DNA of 64,000 nucleotides from Streptomyces longisporoflavus (GCF_014649775.1 NZ_BMTR01000011.1:248001-312000), one strand, 5' to 3'; shown: positions 1-8,161, counted from the stretch's first letter. Notes: generated by a model from the letters alone, not told the origin. Numbers and translations: made by a program.

Positions 1-1
1 G

Positions 2-424
2 GACTTCCAGCTGATCGCCCGCGTGACGGTCGGTTTCGCGGCGGCGTTCGACGCGGGCGTGCTCTACCTGCACGTGGGCGACCGGGAGTGGGCCAAGCTC
101 TGCCTGGAGCGGTCGCCGGACGAGGCGACGGTCTGCACGGTCGTCACCCGCGGCCGCTCCGACGACGCGAACGCGTTCGTCGTCGACGGCAGCAGCGTCT
201 GGCTCCGCGTCAGCCGCACGGGCTCGGCGTTCGCCTTCCACGCGTCCGCGGACGGCGAGCACTGGACGTTCGTCCGGATCTTCTCCCTGGGCGAGGAGAA
301 GACGGCCGGCGCGGCGCTGGTGGGTTTCATGGCGCAGTCCCCGGTGGGGGAGGGGTGCGTGGTGACGTTCGACGGGATCGAGTTCCGCCCGAACTGGCCC
401 CGGGGCCTCAGGGACGGGTCCTAG
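2..424 (+). CDS. DUF1349 family protein, 5'-truncated by the window edge
   Basis: The reading frame is open from base 2 and ends at a TAG, so only the C-terminal part is visible (about 140 residues). The pattern of W/F-rich beta strands with a phrase like HASADGEHWTFVRIF and a final CVVTFDGIEF is typical of DUF1349 proteins (concanavalin-like beta sandwich, sometimes called regulation-of-enolase-1 like). The family has no settled biochemical function; a sugar- or ligand-binding role is only inferred from the fold. An internal GTG at 23 could be read as a start, but coding clearly continues upstream. Confidence 0.75.
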   Translation, partial: DFQLIARVTVGFAAAFDAGVLYLHVGDREWAKLCLERSPDEATVCTVVTRGRSDDANAFVVDGSSVWLRVSRTGSAFAFHASADGEHWTFVRIFSLGEEKTAGAALVGFMAQSPVGEGCVVTFDGIEFRPNWPRGLRDGS

Positions 425-461
425 TACCCCGCTACGAGACGGCCTCGAACGCCGGACGGAC

Positions 462-500
462 CGTGTCCGGCCCGTCCGGCGTTCGAGAACGGACTCGGAA
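462..500. repeat. Streptomyces-type intergenic CCCGTCCGGCG repeat copy
   Basis: The gap after the DUF1349 gene holds GGCCCGTCCGGCGTTCGAGAA preceded by a GGACGGACC arm, so it can fold back on itself. Related copies occur at 15834-15912 and 40928-40980. I know this element informally as a common gene-end repeat in Streptomyces; it may help end transcription. Confidence 0.45.
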
Positions 501-531
501 CCCGGAGCCCCCGGAACGCGTCTGTCGCAGC

Positions 532-1047
532 ATGATCCACTCAGCACTTCCCACGACGATGCGGACCGCGATGCCGACCGTCATACGCAGCGCCCTGACC
601 GCCGACGCCCCGGATCTCGCCGCCCTGCACGCGCGCGCCCGCGCCACGTACTACCCCGAAGGGCTGCCGGACGCGGGCGTCGACGGGACCGTGCTGTGGC
701 GGGAGGCCGTCGAGCGCCGTGACGGGCATGTGCTGTGCGCGGTCCGCGAGGGCAGGATCGTGGGCGTGGCGTCCTTCCGTACGCCCGGGGGCGAGGCGGC
801 GGACACCGTGACGCTCTTCCAGTTCCACGTCGACCCCGACCACTGGCGTGCCGGAGTCGGCACGGCCCTGCACGCCGCCTGCGTGGAGGAGTGGCGGGCC
901 GACGGCATCCGGCTGGCCGGCCTGGACGTCCACCGCGAGAACCACCGCGCCCGGGCCTTCTACACCCGGCACGGCTGGCAGCCCGCGGAGCCGGACGAGG
1001 GCGCGGGCACGCACTTGCGGATGCGGCTGGCCGTGACGGCGGGGTGA
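532..1047 (+). CDS. GNAT family N-acetyltransferase
   Basis: About 171 residues with the GNAT acetyl-CoA site: FHVDPDHWRAGVGTAL (motif A, V-x-P then the G-x-G pyrophosphate loop) followed by LDVHRENHRARAFYTRHGW (motif B, the conserved asparagine and Y-x-x-x-G-F/W end). It should transfer an acetyl group from acetyl-CoA to an amine; the substrate cannot be read from sequence. Starts at 532, 559 and 571 are all ATG in frame and none has a strong Shine-Dalgarno; the conserved part begins near the 571 ATG (MPTVIRSAL), so the first residues are uncertain. The long frame extending upstream is antisense or shadow coding, not this gene. Confidence 0.85.
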   Translation: MIHSALPTTMRTAMPTVIRSALTADAPDLAALHARARATYYPEGLPDAGVDGTVLWREAVERRDGHVLCAVREGRIVGVASFRTPGGEAADTVTLFQFHVDPDHWRAGVGTALHAACVEEWRADGIRLAGLDVHRENHRARAFYTRHGWQPAEPDEGAGTHLRMRLAVTAG

Positions 1048-1147
1048 CGGCCAGGGTGTCCGGGGAATGAGCGGCCCGGGTCGTACGTTCTTCAACTGAC
1101 CGGGGGGACCCTCCGCACTACCGTTCGACCTGAAGAGAGCTAGTCAC

Positions 1148-1873
1148 ATGCGCGTCGAGATCTGGTCCGATATCGCCTGCCCCTGGTGCTATGTCGGAAA
1201 GGCCCGCTTCGAGAAGGCGCTCGCCGCCTTCCCGCACCGCGACGACGTCGAGGTGGTGCACCGCTCCTTCGAGCTCGACCCCTCACGCGCCAAGGGCGAC
1301 AGCGGGCCCGTGATCCCGATGCTCGCCAAGAAGTACGGCATGAGCGAGGAGCAGGCCAAGGAGGCCGAGCGGAATCTCGGCGTGAACGCATCCTCCGAAG
1401 GGCTCGACTACCTCACCGAGGGCCGCGACCACGGCAGCACCTTCGACATGCACCGGCTGCTCCACTTCGCCAAGGAGGAGCAGGGCAGGCAGGACGAGCT
1501 GCTCGGGCTCCTCTACCGCGCCAACTTCGCCGAGGAACGCTCCGTCTTCGACGACGACGAGCGGCTCGTGGAGCTCGCGGTCGCGGCCGGTCTCGACGCG
1601 GACGACGCCCGCGCGGTCCTCGCCGACCCGTCCCGCTACGCCGACGACGTACGCGCCGACGAGCGCGAGGCCGCCGAACTCGGCGCGAACGGCGTGCCGT
1701 TCTTCGTCCTCGACCGCAAGTACGGGGTCTCCGGCGCCCAGCCCGCCGACGTGTTCGGCCAGGCCCTCGAACAGGCCTGGGGCAGCCGCTCGCCGCTCAC
1801 CACCCTCGCGGACGGCGACGCCTGCGGCCCCGACGGCTGCGCGGTCCCGCAGGCCGGGGCCGAGAACGCGTAA
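1148..1873 (+). CDS. DsbA family oxidoreductase, FrnE-like
   Basis: 241-residue thioredoxin-fold protein with the redox motif C11-P-W-C14 at the N-terminus and the cis-proline loop GVPFFVLD near residue 180. It lacks a signal peptide, so it should act in the cytoplasm as a thiol:disulfide oxidoreductase or isomerase, like FrnE of Deinococcus. The C-terminus holds a second cysteine pair spaced C-x4-C (CGPDGC); FrnE of Deinococcus is known for such an extra CX4C pair. Start ATG at 1148 follows GAAGAGAG. Some relatives act in polyketide pathways, but nothing nearby suggests that here. Confidence 0.9.
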   Translation: MRVEIWSDIACPWCYVGKARFEKALAAFPHRDDVEVVHRSFELDPSRAKGDSGPVIPMLAKKYGMSEEQAKEAERNLGVNASSEGLDYLTEGRDHGSTFDMHRLLHFAKEEQGRQDELLGLLYRANFAEERSVFDDDERLVELAVAAGLDADDARAVLADPSRYADDVRADEREAAELGANGVPFFVLDRKYGVSGAQPADVFGQALEQAWGSRSPLTTLADGDACGPDGCAVPQAGAENA

Positions 1874-1943
1874 GGGCCGCCGACCGGTCTCCCGCGCACA
1901 CGCGTGATGGACGCGGGCGTGAACGGGCGCGAGAGTTGATCCC

Positions 1944-2984
1944 ATGGGGATCATCAACGGCGCCGAGTTCGCGCCCACGTCGACGTATCTGGACACCGCG
2001 AAGTGCGGCCTGCTGCCCGCCCGCGCGGTCGAGGCGGTCCAGCGCCTTGCCGCCTCCAACGGCGCGGGCGGTGGTGCGGGCGACTTCGGGATCGTGGACG
2101 CCGCCCGCGAGTCCTTCGCGCGGATCGTCGGCGTGCCCGGCGCGCGGGTGGCCACCGGCGGCTCGGTCGCCGTCCACTGCGGACTGATCGCCGCGGCGCA
2201 GCCACCCGGCGCCGAAGTCCTCATCGCCGAAGGGGACTTCAGCTCCATCATCAACCCCTTCGTGGTGCGCGGCGACCTCAAGATCCGCTACGCGCCGCTC
2301 GACGAACTCGCCGGAGCGGTACGCCCCACCACGGCCCTCGTCGTGTGGTCCGCCGTGCAATCGGCCGACGGCCGCCTCGCCGACGACACGGCGGTCCGCG
2401 AGGCCGCCGCCGCCCACGGGGCGCGCACCCTCAACGACAGCACGCAGGCCGCGGGCTGGCTGCCCTTCGACGCGAGCCTCTACGACTACACCGTCACCGG
2501 CGCCTTCAAGTGGCTGCTCTGCCCGCGCGGCACGTCCTTCCTGACGGTGAGCGAGGAGGCGCAGGAATCCCTCGTCCCGCTGCACGCCGGCTGGATGGCT
2601 TCGGCGGACAGCTGGAACTCCACGTACGGCCCGCTCAGCGAACTGGCCCCCGGCGCCCGGCGGTACGACGAACCGCCCGCCTTCCTCGCGTACCACGGCG
2701 CTGCCCAGTCCCTTGCGTACGTCGAGGAGACCTCAATCGCGGCGGTGCACGCCCACGACACGGCGCTGGCGGCCCGCTACCGCGCGGGCCTCGCGGCCCT
2801 GGGCCACGAGCCGGTGCCCGGCGAGTCCGCCATCGTCTCGGTCCCCGGACTCGCCGACCGGGAGCCCGGGCTGCGCCGGGCCGGGATCATCACGTCCGCA
2901 CGGGCGGGGCACCTGCGCGTCTCGTTCCACCTGTACAACACCGAGGCGGATGTGGACAGGATCCTTGACGTGCTCTCCGGCTGA
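1944..2984 (+). CDS. Class V aminotransferase-fold PLP enzyme
   Basis: 346 residues of the aminotransferase class V / cysteine desulfurase-like fold. Seen in sequence: the strand ALVVWSAVQSADG, the loop NDSTQAAGW that contacts the cofactor ring, and FKWLLCPRGT with the probable PLP Schiff-base lysine K189. The short length and lack of a cysteine-bearing active-site loop argue against a true cysteine desulfurase. The reaction is unknown: transaminase, lyase or racemase are all possible. ATG start at 1944, no neighbour in an obvious pathway. Confidence 0.82.
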   Translation: MGIINGAEFAPTSTYLDTAKCGLLPARAVEAVQRLAASNGAGGGAGDFGIVDAARESFARIVGVPGARVATGGSVAVHCGLIAAAQPPGAEVLIAEGDFSSIINPFVVRGDLKIRYAPLDELAGAVRPTTALVVWSAVQSADGRLADDTAVREAAAAHGARTLNDSTQAAGWLPFDASLYDYTVTGAFKWLLCPRGTSFLTVSEEAQESLVPLHAGWMASADSWNSTYGPLSELAPGARRYDEPPAFLAYHGAAQSLAYVEETSIAAVHAHDTALAARYRAGLAALGHEPVPGESAIVSVPGLADREPGLRRAGIITSARAGHLRVSFHLYNTEADVDRILDVLSG

Positions 2985-3047
2985 ACCCTGGCGCGCCGGG
3001 CGGCGGGGCACTAGGAATGCAGGACGGGGTGGCCTCACGAGGCGGTG

Positions 3048-3656
3048 GTGTCAGTGGCGGAACAGTCCTATCCGGACACCGACCTGCACCAGCGCCTGGT
3101 GTACGGCGACGAGACGGCACTCGCCGAGGTCTACGACACGTACGGCCCGCTGGTCCACCGCATCGCCAGACGCGTCACCCGCAGCCCCGCCGGGGCGGAG
3201 GACGTCGCCCAGGAGGTCTTCGCCCATCTCTGGTCGCGCCCCTACGCGTTCGACGCGCGGCGCGGCAGTCTGCGTACCTGGCTGAGCATGCTGGCGCATC
3301 GCCGGGCGGTGGACTGGGTACGCGGCGAGGAGCGCCACCGCAAGGCGGCCCACGCCGACGACGCGACCCTGCACACCATCCCCACCCCGGATCCGCCCCC
3401 GGAAGACGTGGTCATGGCACGAGAACGCTCCCTGCTCCTGCACTCCGCGCTGGCCAGGCTCCCGCTCCCGCAGCGCCAGGTGGTCCATCTGGCGTACTTC
3501 GCCGGCCGCACCTACCGCCAGGCGGCCGTGGAACTCGGCATTCCCGAGGGGACCGCGAAGACCCGATTACGCACGGCCCTGCGCAAGCTGGCCGAAGCCC
3601 TGACCGAACCACCCGACCCGGCACTTGCCGACGCTCCAGGCGAAAGAGGCGCGTGA
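3048..3656 (+). CDS. ECF RNA polymerase sigma factor
   Basis: About 202 residues with the two domains of an ECF sigma factor: region 2 (Y-x-x-Y-GPLVHRIARRVT, then GAEDVAQEVF for -10 recognition) near residues 28-80 and region 4 (LPLPQRQVVHLAYFAGRTYRQAAVELGIPEGTAKTRLRTALRKL, helix-turn-helix) near 135-180. The GAGG at 3039-3042 fits starts at GTG 3048 or 3054 better than GTG 3045. Its stop codon overlaps the start of the next gene (TGATG), so it is translated together with its likely anti-sigma factor. The signal it responds to is unknown. Confidence 0.92.
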   Translation: MSVAEQSYPDTDLHQRLVYGDETALAEVYDTYGPLVHRIARRVTRSPAGAEDVAQEVFAHLWSRPYAFDARRGSLRTWLSMLAHRRAVDWVRGEERHRKAAHADDATLHTIPTPDPPPEDVVMARERSLLLHSALARLPLPQRQVVHLAYFAGRTYRQAAVELGIPEGTAKTRLRTALRKLAEALTEPPDPALADAPGERGA

Positions 3657-4669
3657 TGACCACGGATCACGAAGCCGTACGCGAACTTATCGGGGCCTGG
3701 GCCGTCGGCGCGCTCATGCCGGGGGACGAGCGGATCCTCGCGCCGCATCTGGCCGACTGCGATCCGTGCGCGGCGGAGGCGACGCGGTTGCGGGCGGTGG
3801 TACGGGACCTGGACGGGCCGCCCGTCACCGCCGGACCCCTGCCCGCCGAGCGTGGCCTGTCCCTCGCCCTGCGGACGCGTCCCGCGGCTCCGCGCACGGC
3901 CTCGCACGCCGCGCCGTACGCCGCCGCCGTCGCCGGACTCCAGGCGCTGCTGGGGGAGTTGGACGAGCACGGGCCCTGGGGGACTCCTGTCGTGCACGAC
4001 TGGGACGTCCATGACACGATCGCGCATCTGCTGGCCGCGGACGAGCCGCTCGCGGTGCGCCTGGGCCTGCGGGTGGCGGGGGAGTTCGACGGCGTGGACG
4101 GGGCGTCGTGGCGCGAGGCGTGGGCGGCGCGTACGGAGGAAGTGCTCGCCCGTGAGCGCGGCCGTGCTCCGGCCGGGACCGTCGCGTCCTGGCAGGCCCA
4201 GGCGAAGGCGCTCCTGTCGTCGCCGGAAGCCCACGATCCGGAACTCGCGGGCCGGGCCACGACGTTGATGGGGGCCCGGCTTCCGCTGACCGAGCACTTC
4301 CTGGTCAGGGCCTTCGAGGCGTGGGTGCACACGGAGGACATCGGCAGGGCCCTCGATCTGCCGGTCCCGCCGCCCCGCACTCCTCACCTGTGGCAGCTGG
4401 TCCGCCTCGCCGTACGGATCCTGGGCCTCGCCCTGGGTTCCGGGACGCCGGCCGTCGCGCTGACCGTCGCGGGCGAGGGCGGCGAGGCCTCGTGGATCCT
4501 GGGCGAAGGGGCGGAGCCGGTGAGCGCGGAGCTGGTCCTGGACCCGGTGGACTTCTGCCGGCTCATGGGCGGGCGGGTGGATCCGGAGGTGGTCCCCAGG
4601 GGCCTCTCCGGTGACGAGGCCGCCGCGACCGGCGTCCTGACCCGGGCGGCGTCCCTGGCCTGGCTCTGA
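3656..4669 (+). CDS. Anti-sigma factor fused to a mycothiol-dependent maleylpyruvate isomerase-like domain
   Basis: 337 residues. The N-terminus carries a zinc anti-sigma motif H30-x3-C34-x2-C37 (APHLADCDPCA), as in ZAS proteins such as RsrA. After a linker comes a DinB-like four-helix domain of the mycothiol maleylpyruvate isomerase type (VHDWDVHDTIAHLLAADEPL, then an ending domain with FLVRAFEAWVHTEDIGRAL). The protein should hold the upstream ECF sigma factor inactive; the second domain could sense or bind mycothiol or a thiol-reactive ligand. It starts inside the sigma stop codon (TGATG at 3654-3658). No membrane segment is seen, so this is a cytoplasmic anti-sigma factor. Confidence 0.85.
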   Translation: MTTDHEAVRELIGAWAVGALMPGDERILAPHLADCDPCAAEATRLRAVVRDLDGPPVTAGPLPAERGLSLALRTRPAAPRTASHAAPYAAAVAGLQALLGELDEHGPWGTPVVHDWDVHDTIAHLLAADEPLAVRLGLRVAGEFDGVDGASWREAWAARTEEVLARERGRAPAGTVASWQAQAKALLSSPEAHDPELAGRATTLMGARLPLTEHFLVRAFEAWVHTEDIGRALDLPVPPPRTPHLWQLVRLAVRILGLALGSGTPAVALTVAGEGGEASWILGEGAEPVSAELVLDPVDFCRLMGGRVDPEVVPRGLSGDEAAATGVLTRAASLAWL

Positions 4670-4905
4670 CCTTTCCCCCCGGCGTTCCGGGTGTCCGAAC
4701 AGCCCTCTCCCACCCACCCACCTGATCACCCCGCGTCCAGCCCCGGACGAACGAGAATCTCCGCCCGGAGCACGATTCGCGGCGCTCCGGTGTCGAAGTG
4801 GCCCCGCGTCCGGAGGCGGATGGCGAGGACGGGCATACCGGCGCGGCCCCGCCCCGGGACGGGGCAGCCCCGCTGGGCCCGCCCCTCCGCCGGCCCTCGT
4901 CCCCG
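4670..4905. other. Gap between convergent genes
   Basis: No gene is apparent. Near 4838-4880 the DNA is a run of GGCCCCGCCCCGGGACGGGGC type sequence that can fold into a GC-rich hairpin and may end transcription from both sides. Otherwise nothing recognisable. Confidence 0.4.
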
Positions 4906-5433
4906 CTAGGACCCGCCCTCAGCCGCTTCCGTGCACTCCGAGGCCCTCGCGGCCTCCGGGCAATCCGCCGTCTCCGCGCGCAGATTCGCCTCCACCCGAC
5001 CGAGCAGCCGTGCCAGTTCCGCCCGGTCCCTCTCGTCGAGGCCCGCAAGGGTCTGGTCCTCCAGCTCGCCCCACGCCTCTTCCACGTCCGCCAGCAATCC
5101 GCAGCTCGTCTCCGTGGCCTCCACGAGGACCCCGCGGCGGTCGTCCGGGTCCGGGCGGCGCTGTACGTGTCCTGCCTGTTCCAGGCGCTGGAGCATCTTC
5201 GTGACCGTCGACGGGTCGAGGCCGACGGCCTTGATGATGTCCGACTGCCGCGCGGCCCCCGCGTCCCACAGGTACATCATCACGAACTCCTGGCCGGGGT
5301 AGAGCCCGGCCTTCTTCAGGACCTTGCCCGCCGCGATCCGGTGCAGCCGGGCCACCCGGCTCACGGTGTGGCTCACGGGTCCCCGCCGTTTCGCGGTGGG
5401 CAGCGGACAGGCGGGCTCGGCCTGGGCTTTCAT
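4906..5433 (-). CDS. MarR family transcriptional regulator
   Basis: 175 residues with the MarR winged helix: LYPGQEFVMMYLWDAGAARQSDIIKAVGLDPSTVTKMLQRLEQAGHVQRRPDPDDRRGVLV includes recognition helix and the D-x-R-wing. The first 30 and last 20 residues are low-complexity tails. ATG at 5433 is preceded by CAGGAG. It is divergent from an Old Yellow Enzyme gene, and two identical TTGGCCGACCAA sites lie in the shared gap, so it most likely represses both itself and the reductase until an electrophile or phenolic ligand binds. Confidence 0.9.
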   Translation of the reverse strand: MKAQAEPACPLPTAKRRGPVSHTVSRVARLHRIAAGKVLKKAGLYPGQEFVMMYLWDAGAARQSDIIKAVGLDPSTVTKMLQRLEQAGHVQRRPDPDDRRGVLVEATETSCGLLADVEEAWGELEDQTLAGLDERDRAELARLLGRVEANLRAETADCPEAARASECTEAAEGGS

Positions 5434-5485
5434 CGGTGCTCCTGGGCGGGAAGTAGGGGGCGCGGTTTGGTTCCACCAGAATAAC

Positions 5486-5497
5486 TTGGCCGACCAA
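5486..5497. promoter_or_regulatory. MarR operator candidate, copy 1
   Basis: TTGGCCGACCAA, a near-perfect palindrome (10 of 12 bases), identical to the copy at 5531-5542. It sits 52 bp upstream of the marR start and is placed to block both divergent promoters. Inferred, not tested. Confidence 0.65.
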
Positions 5498-5530
5498 GGA
5501 ATGAGTTAGGGTGGCGCTCGGTTCAATTAA

Positions 5531-5542
5531 TTGGCCGACCAA
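5531..5542. promoter_or_regulatory. MarR operator candidate, copy 2
   Basis: Second exact copy of TTGGCCGACCAA, 45 bp centre to centre from the first and 22 bp before the ATG of the reductase, where a bound repressor would cover the transcription start or ribosome site. Confidence 0.65.
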
Positions 5543-5564
5543 TAAACCTGCCACGGGAGCCCCG

Positions 5565-6632
5565 ATGACCACCGCGTTCGACTCTTTCGACCTCGCCGGC
5601 ACGCCCCTGAGCAACCGCATAGCCATGGCGCCGATGACCCGCAGCCGCGCGGGCGCGGGCGCCACCGCCACGGACCTGACCGCGGAGTACTACACCCAGC
5701 GCGCCTCGGCGGGCCTGATCATCACCGAGGGCATCCAGCCCTCGGTCATCGGCCAGGGCTACCCGGACACCCCGGGCCTGCACTCCGCGGAGCAGGTCGA
5801 GTCCTGGCGCAAGGTCACCTCCGCCGTGCACGCCGCGGGCGGCCGGATCTTCGCCCAGCTCATGCACGCGGGCCGCGTCGGCCACCCCAGCCTGCTCCCC
5901 GACGGCCTGGTGAACGTCGCCCCCTCGGCCGTCGCGGCCGAGGGCCAGGTGTACACGGCCGAGGGGCCCAAGGACTTCGTCACGCCCCGCGAACTGACCG
6001 GCGATCAGATCCGCGCCACCATCGACGACTTCGTGACCGCGGCCCGCAACGCGATCGACGCGGGCTTCGACGGAGTCGAACTGCACGGCGCCAACGGTTA
6101 CTTGATCCACCAGTTCCTGGCCCCCGGCTCCAACCTGCGTACGGACGAATGGGGCGGCACGCCCGAGAACCGCATCCGCTTCGCGGTAGAGACCGCGCGG
6201 GCGGTCGCCGCGGAGATCGGCGCCGCCCGCACCGCCATACGCCTCTCGCCGGGCAACCCCTACAACAGCATCACGGAGCCCGAGGCCGGACTGGAGGCGA
6301 CGTACACCTCTCTGGTGAAGGAGCTGAGCGCCCTGGACCTGGCGTACCTGCACGTCATGGAGGTGGGCCCGATCCGCGACCTGGTGAACGCGCTGCGCGG
6401 GGGCTTCAACGGGCCCTTCGTCCTGAACCCCGCCACCGAGGGCTTCACCGGGCACGACTCCCTCGCCCTCGTCGAGGACGGCACCGCGGACCTCGTCGCC
6501 TTCGGCGCGCTGTTCCTCGCCAACCCCGACCTGCCGGCCCGCCTCAAGGCCGGGGGCCCGTACAACACGCCGGACGCCGCGACGTTCTTCGGCGGCACGG
6601 AGAAGGGCTACACCGACTATCCGGCGCTCTGA
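5565..6632 (+). CDS. Alkene reductase, Old Yellow Enzyme family
   Basis: 355 residues, FMN-dependent TIM-barrel ene-reductase (NemA/XenB/OPR group). Seen: MAPMTRSRA near residue 21, HAGRVGHP around residue 103, and the substrate-binding pair H174-x-x-N177 in LHGANGYLIHQFL, followed by SNLRTDEWGG. It reduces activated C=C bonds of enals, enones or nitro compounds with NAD(P)H. The ATG at 5565 follows GGGAGC. The longer frame from 5511 would put the second MarR operator inside the coding region, so the 5565 start is preferred. Regulation by the divergent MarR protein fits a response to reactive electrophiles. Confidence 0.93.
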   Translation: MTTAFDSFDLAGTPLSNRIAMAPMTRSRAGAGATATDLTAEYYTQRASAGLIITEGIQPSVIGQGYPDTPGLHSAEQVESWRKVTSAVHAAGGRIFAQLMHAGRVGHPSLLPDGLVNVAPSAVAAEGQVYTAEGPKDFVTPRELTGDQIRATIDDFVTAARNAIDAGFDGVELHGANGYLIHQFLAPGSNLRTDEWGGTPENRIRFAVETARAVAAEIGAARTAIRLSPGNPYNSITEPEAGLEATYTSLVKELSALDLAYLHVMEVGPIRDLVNALRGGFNGPFVLNPATEGFTGHDSLALVEDGTADLVAFGALFLANPDLPARLKAGGPYNTPDAATFFGGTEKGYTDYPAL

Positions 6633-6660
6633 CGCCGGGGAGCCGCCCCTGAACCAAGTG

Positions 6661-6688
6661 TGGCCCGGCACCCCACGGTGCCGGGCCA
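6661..6688. terminator. Bidirectional terminator hairpin
   Basis: Perfect 12-bp stem TGGCCCGGCACC / GGTGCCGGGCCA with a 4-base CCAC loop, 28 bp past the reductase stop and 18 bp past the end of ectD on the other strand. No long T run, as is usual in Streptomyces. Confidence 0.75.
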
Positions 6689-6706
6689 ACTCGCGTACGA
6701 GACTGC

Positions 6707-7606
6707 TTACTTCACCGGAGTGAAGTCCCGCGCCCCAATGTATTCCGGCCGCCGGACCGGCGCCGCGAACGGCTCCACGGCCGGATTCTCCACGCTGTTG
6801 AACACGATGAAGACATTGCTGCGCGGGAACGGAGTGATGTTGTCCCCGGAACCATGCATGGCATTGCAGTCGAACCAGGTCGCGGAGCCCGCCTCGCCGG
6901 TGAACAGCCGGATGCCGTAGTCGGCGGCGAGGCTGGTCAGCGTCTCGTTCGACGGAATGCCCGCGTCCTGCATCTGCAGTGACCGCTTGTAGTTGTCCTT
7001 CGGCGTGGCGCCCTCACAGCCGAGGAACGTCTTGTGCGACCCCGGCATGATCATGAGGCCGCCGTTGGTGTCGTAATTCTTGGTGAGCGCGATCGAGACG
7101 GAGACGGTCCGCATGTTCGGGAGGCCGTCTTCGGCGTGCCAGGTCTCGAAGTCCGAGTGCCAGTAGAACCCGGAGGCTCCGAAGCCGGGCTTCACGTTGA
7201 TCCGGGACTGGTGGACGTACACGTCGGACCCCAGGATCTGCCGGGCCCGACCCACCACCCGCGGGTCGGCCGCGAGCTTCGCGAACAGCTCGCTGATCTT
7301 GTGCACCTCAAAGATGGTGCGGATCTCCTGGGAGCGCGGCTCCACGATCGAGCGGTCGTCCGCCCGCATCGTGGGGTCGTTGATCAACCGCTCGAGCTCG
7401 CCGTGGAAGACGCTCACCTCGTCCGGGGTGATGAGCTGGTCGATCGCCAGGAAACCGTCCCGTTCGAACCCCGCCAGATCATCGGCCTCGATGGGCCCCG
7501 GCGTACCCGGCTCGGACCACACGACGGGGTCCTTGCGCTCGATGAGGACCTCCTCGGTGCCTCGGGTCGGGTACAGGTCGGCGGTGCGTTCGGGTGCGGT
7601 GGTCAT
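6707..7606 (-). CDS. ectD: Ectoine 5-hydroxylase EctD
   Basis: 299 residues, Fe(II)/2-oxoglutarate dioxygenase of the PhyH fold that converts ectoine to 5-hydroxyectoine in the cytoplasm. The iron triad is visible: H150-x-D152 in FYWHSDFETWHAEDG and the distal H251 in CNAMHGSGDN, with FVFNSVEN following. The ATG at 7606 has GAGGAGG before it; the frame is open further upstream but the conserved protein begins here. It is the last gene of ectABCD and is separated from ectC by a strong hairpin, so it may be expressed less than ectABC. Confidence 0.96.
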   Translation of the reverse strand: MTTAPERTADLYPTRGTEEVLIERKDPVVWSEPGTPGPIEADDLAGFERDGFLAIDQLITPDEVSVFHGELERLINDPTMRADDRSIVEPRSQEIRTIFEVHKISELFAKLAADPRVVGRARQILGSDVYVHQSRINVKPGFGASGFYWHSDFETWHAEDGLPNMRTVSVSIALTKNYDTNGGLMIMPGSHKTFLGCEGATPKDNYKRSLQMQDAGIPSNETLTSLAADYGIRLFTGEAGSATWFDCNAMHGSGDNITPFPRSNVFIVFNSVENPAVEPFAAPVRRPEYIGARDFTPVK

Positions 7607-7652
7607 GGTGTTGCCTGCCTCTCCTCTCGTACGGCCCTTTCCGGGATGTACA

Positions 7653-7685
7653 CCCCCGCCGCCCAGAGGAAGAGGGCGGCGGGGG
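7653..7685 (-). terminator. Hairpin between ectC and ectD (attenuator or processing site)
   Basis: Perfect 12-bp stem CCCCCGCCGCCC / GGGCGGCGGGGG with a 9-base loop, between the end of ectC and the start of ectD on the same strand. In this place it could partly stop transcription or protect the ectABC message end. Confidence 0.6.
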
Positions 7686-7747
7686 AGATTCATGGGGCGT
7701 GTCTCAGCCCTGCGGCGCGGCGCCCGAGCCCGCGCCGGTCGCGACGC

Positions 7748-8161
7748 TCAGGCCGCCGGCTCCGACTCCGGCTCCGTGAGCAGCGGGTACACGCCGTTCT
7801 CGTCGTGGTCCTCACGGCCCGTGACGGGCGGGTTGAAGACGCAGATGCAGTGGAAGTCCTCCTTGATCCGCATCGTGTGCTTCTCGTGCCCGTCGAGCAG
7901 GTACATGGTGCCCGGCGTGATCGTGTACTTCTCGCCGGTCGTGTCGTCGGTCAGCTCGGCCTCGCCCTTGGTGCACACGACGGCCTCGATGTGGTTGGCG
8001 TACCACATCGACGTCTCCGTACCCGCGTACAGGATGGTCTCGTGGACCGAGAAGCCCACTCGCTCCTTGGCGAGGACGATGCGCTTGCTCTCCCAGGTGC
8101 CGGACGCGGACTTCACGTGCCGGTCGGTGCCTTCAATGTCCTTGAACGAACGGACGATCAC
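7748..8161 (-). CDS. ectC: L-ectoine synthase EctC
   Basis: 137-residue cupin, the usual EctC length. It cyclises N-gamma-acetyl-L-2,4-diaminobutyrate to ectoine with loss of water. Cupin strands include MWYANHIEAVVCTKGEAEL and GTMYLLDGHEKHTMR, with conserved metal and substrate residues E, H and Y. GTG start at 8161 encodes the canonical MIVRSFKDIEGT N-terminus. Third gene of the ectABCD operon, all on the minus strand. Confidence 0.96.
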   Translation of the reverse strand: MIVRSFKDIEGTDRHVKSASGTWESKRIVLAKERVGFSVHETILYAGTETSMWYANHIEAVVCTKGEAELTDDTTGEKYTITPGTMYLLDGHEKHTMRIKEDFHCICVFNPPVTGREDHDENGVYPLLTEPESEPAA

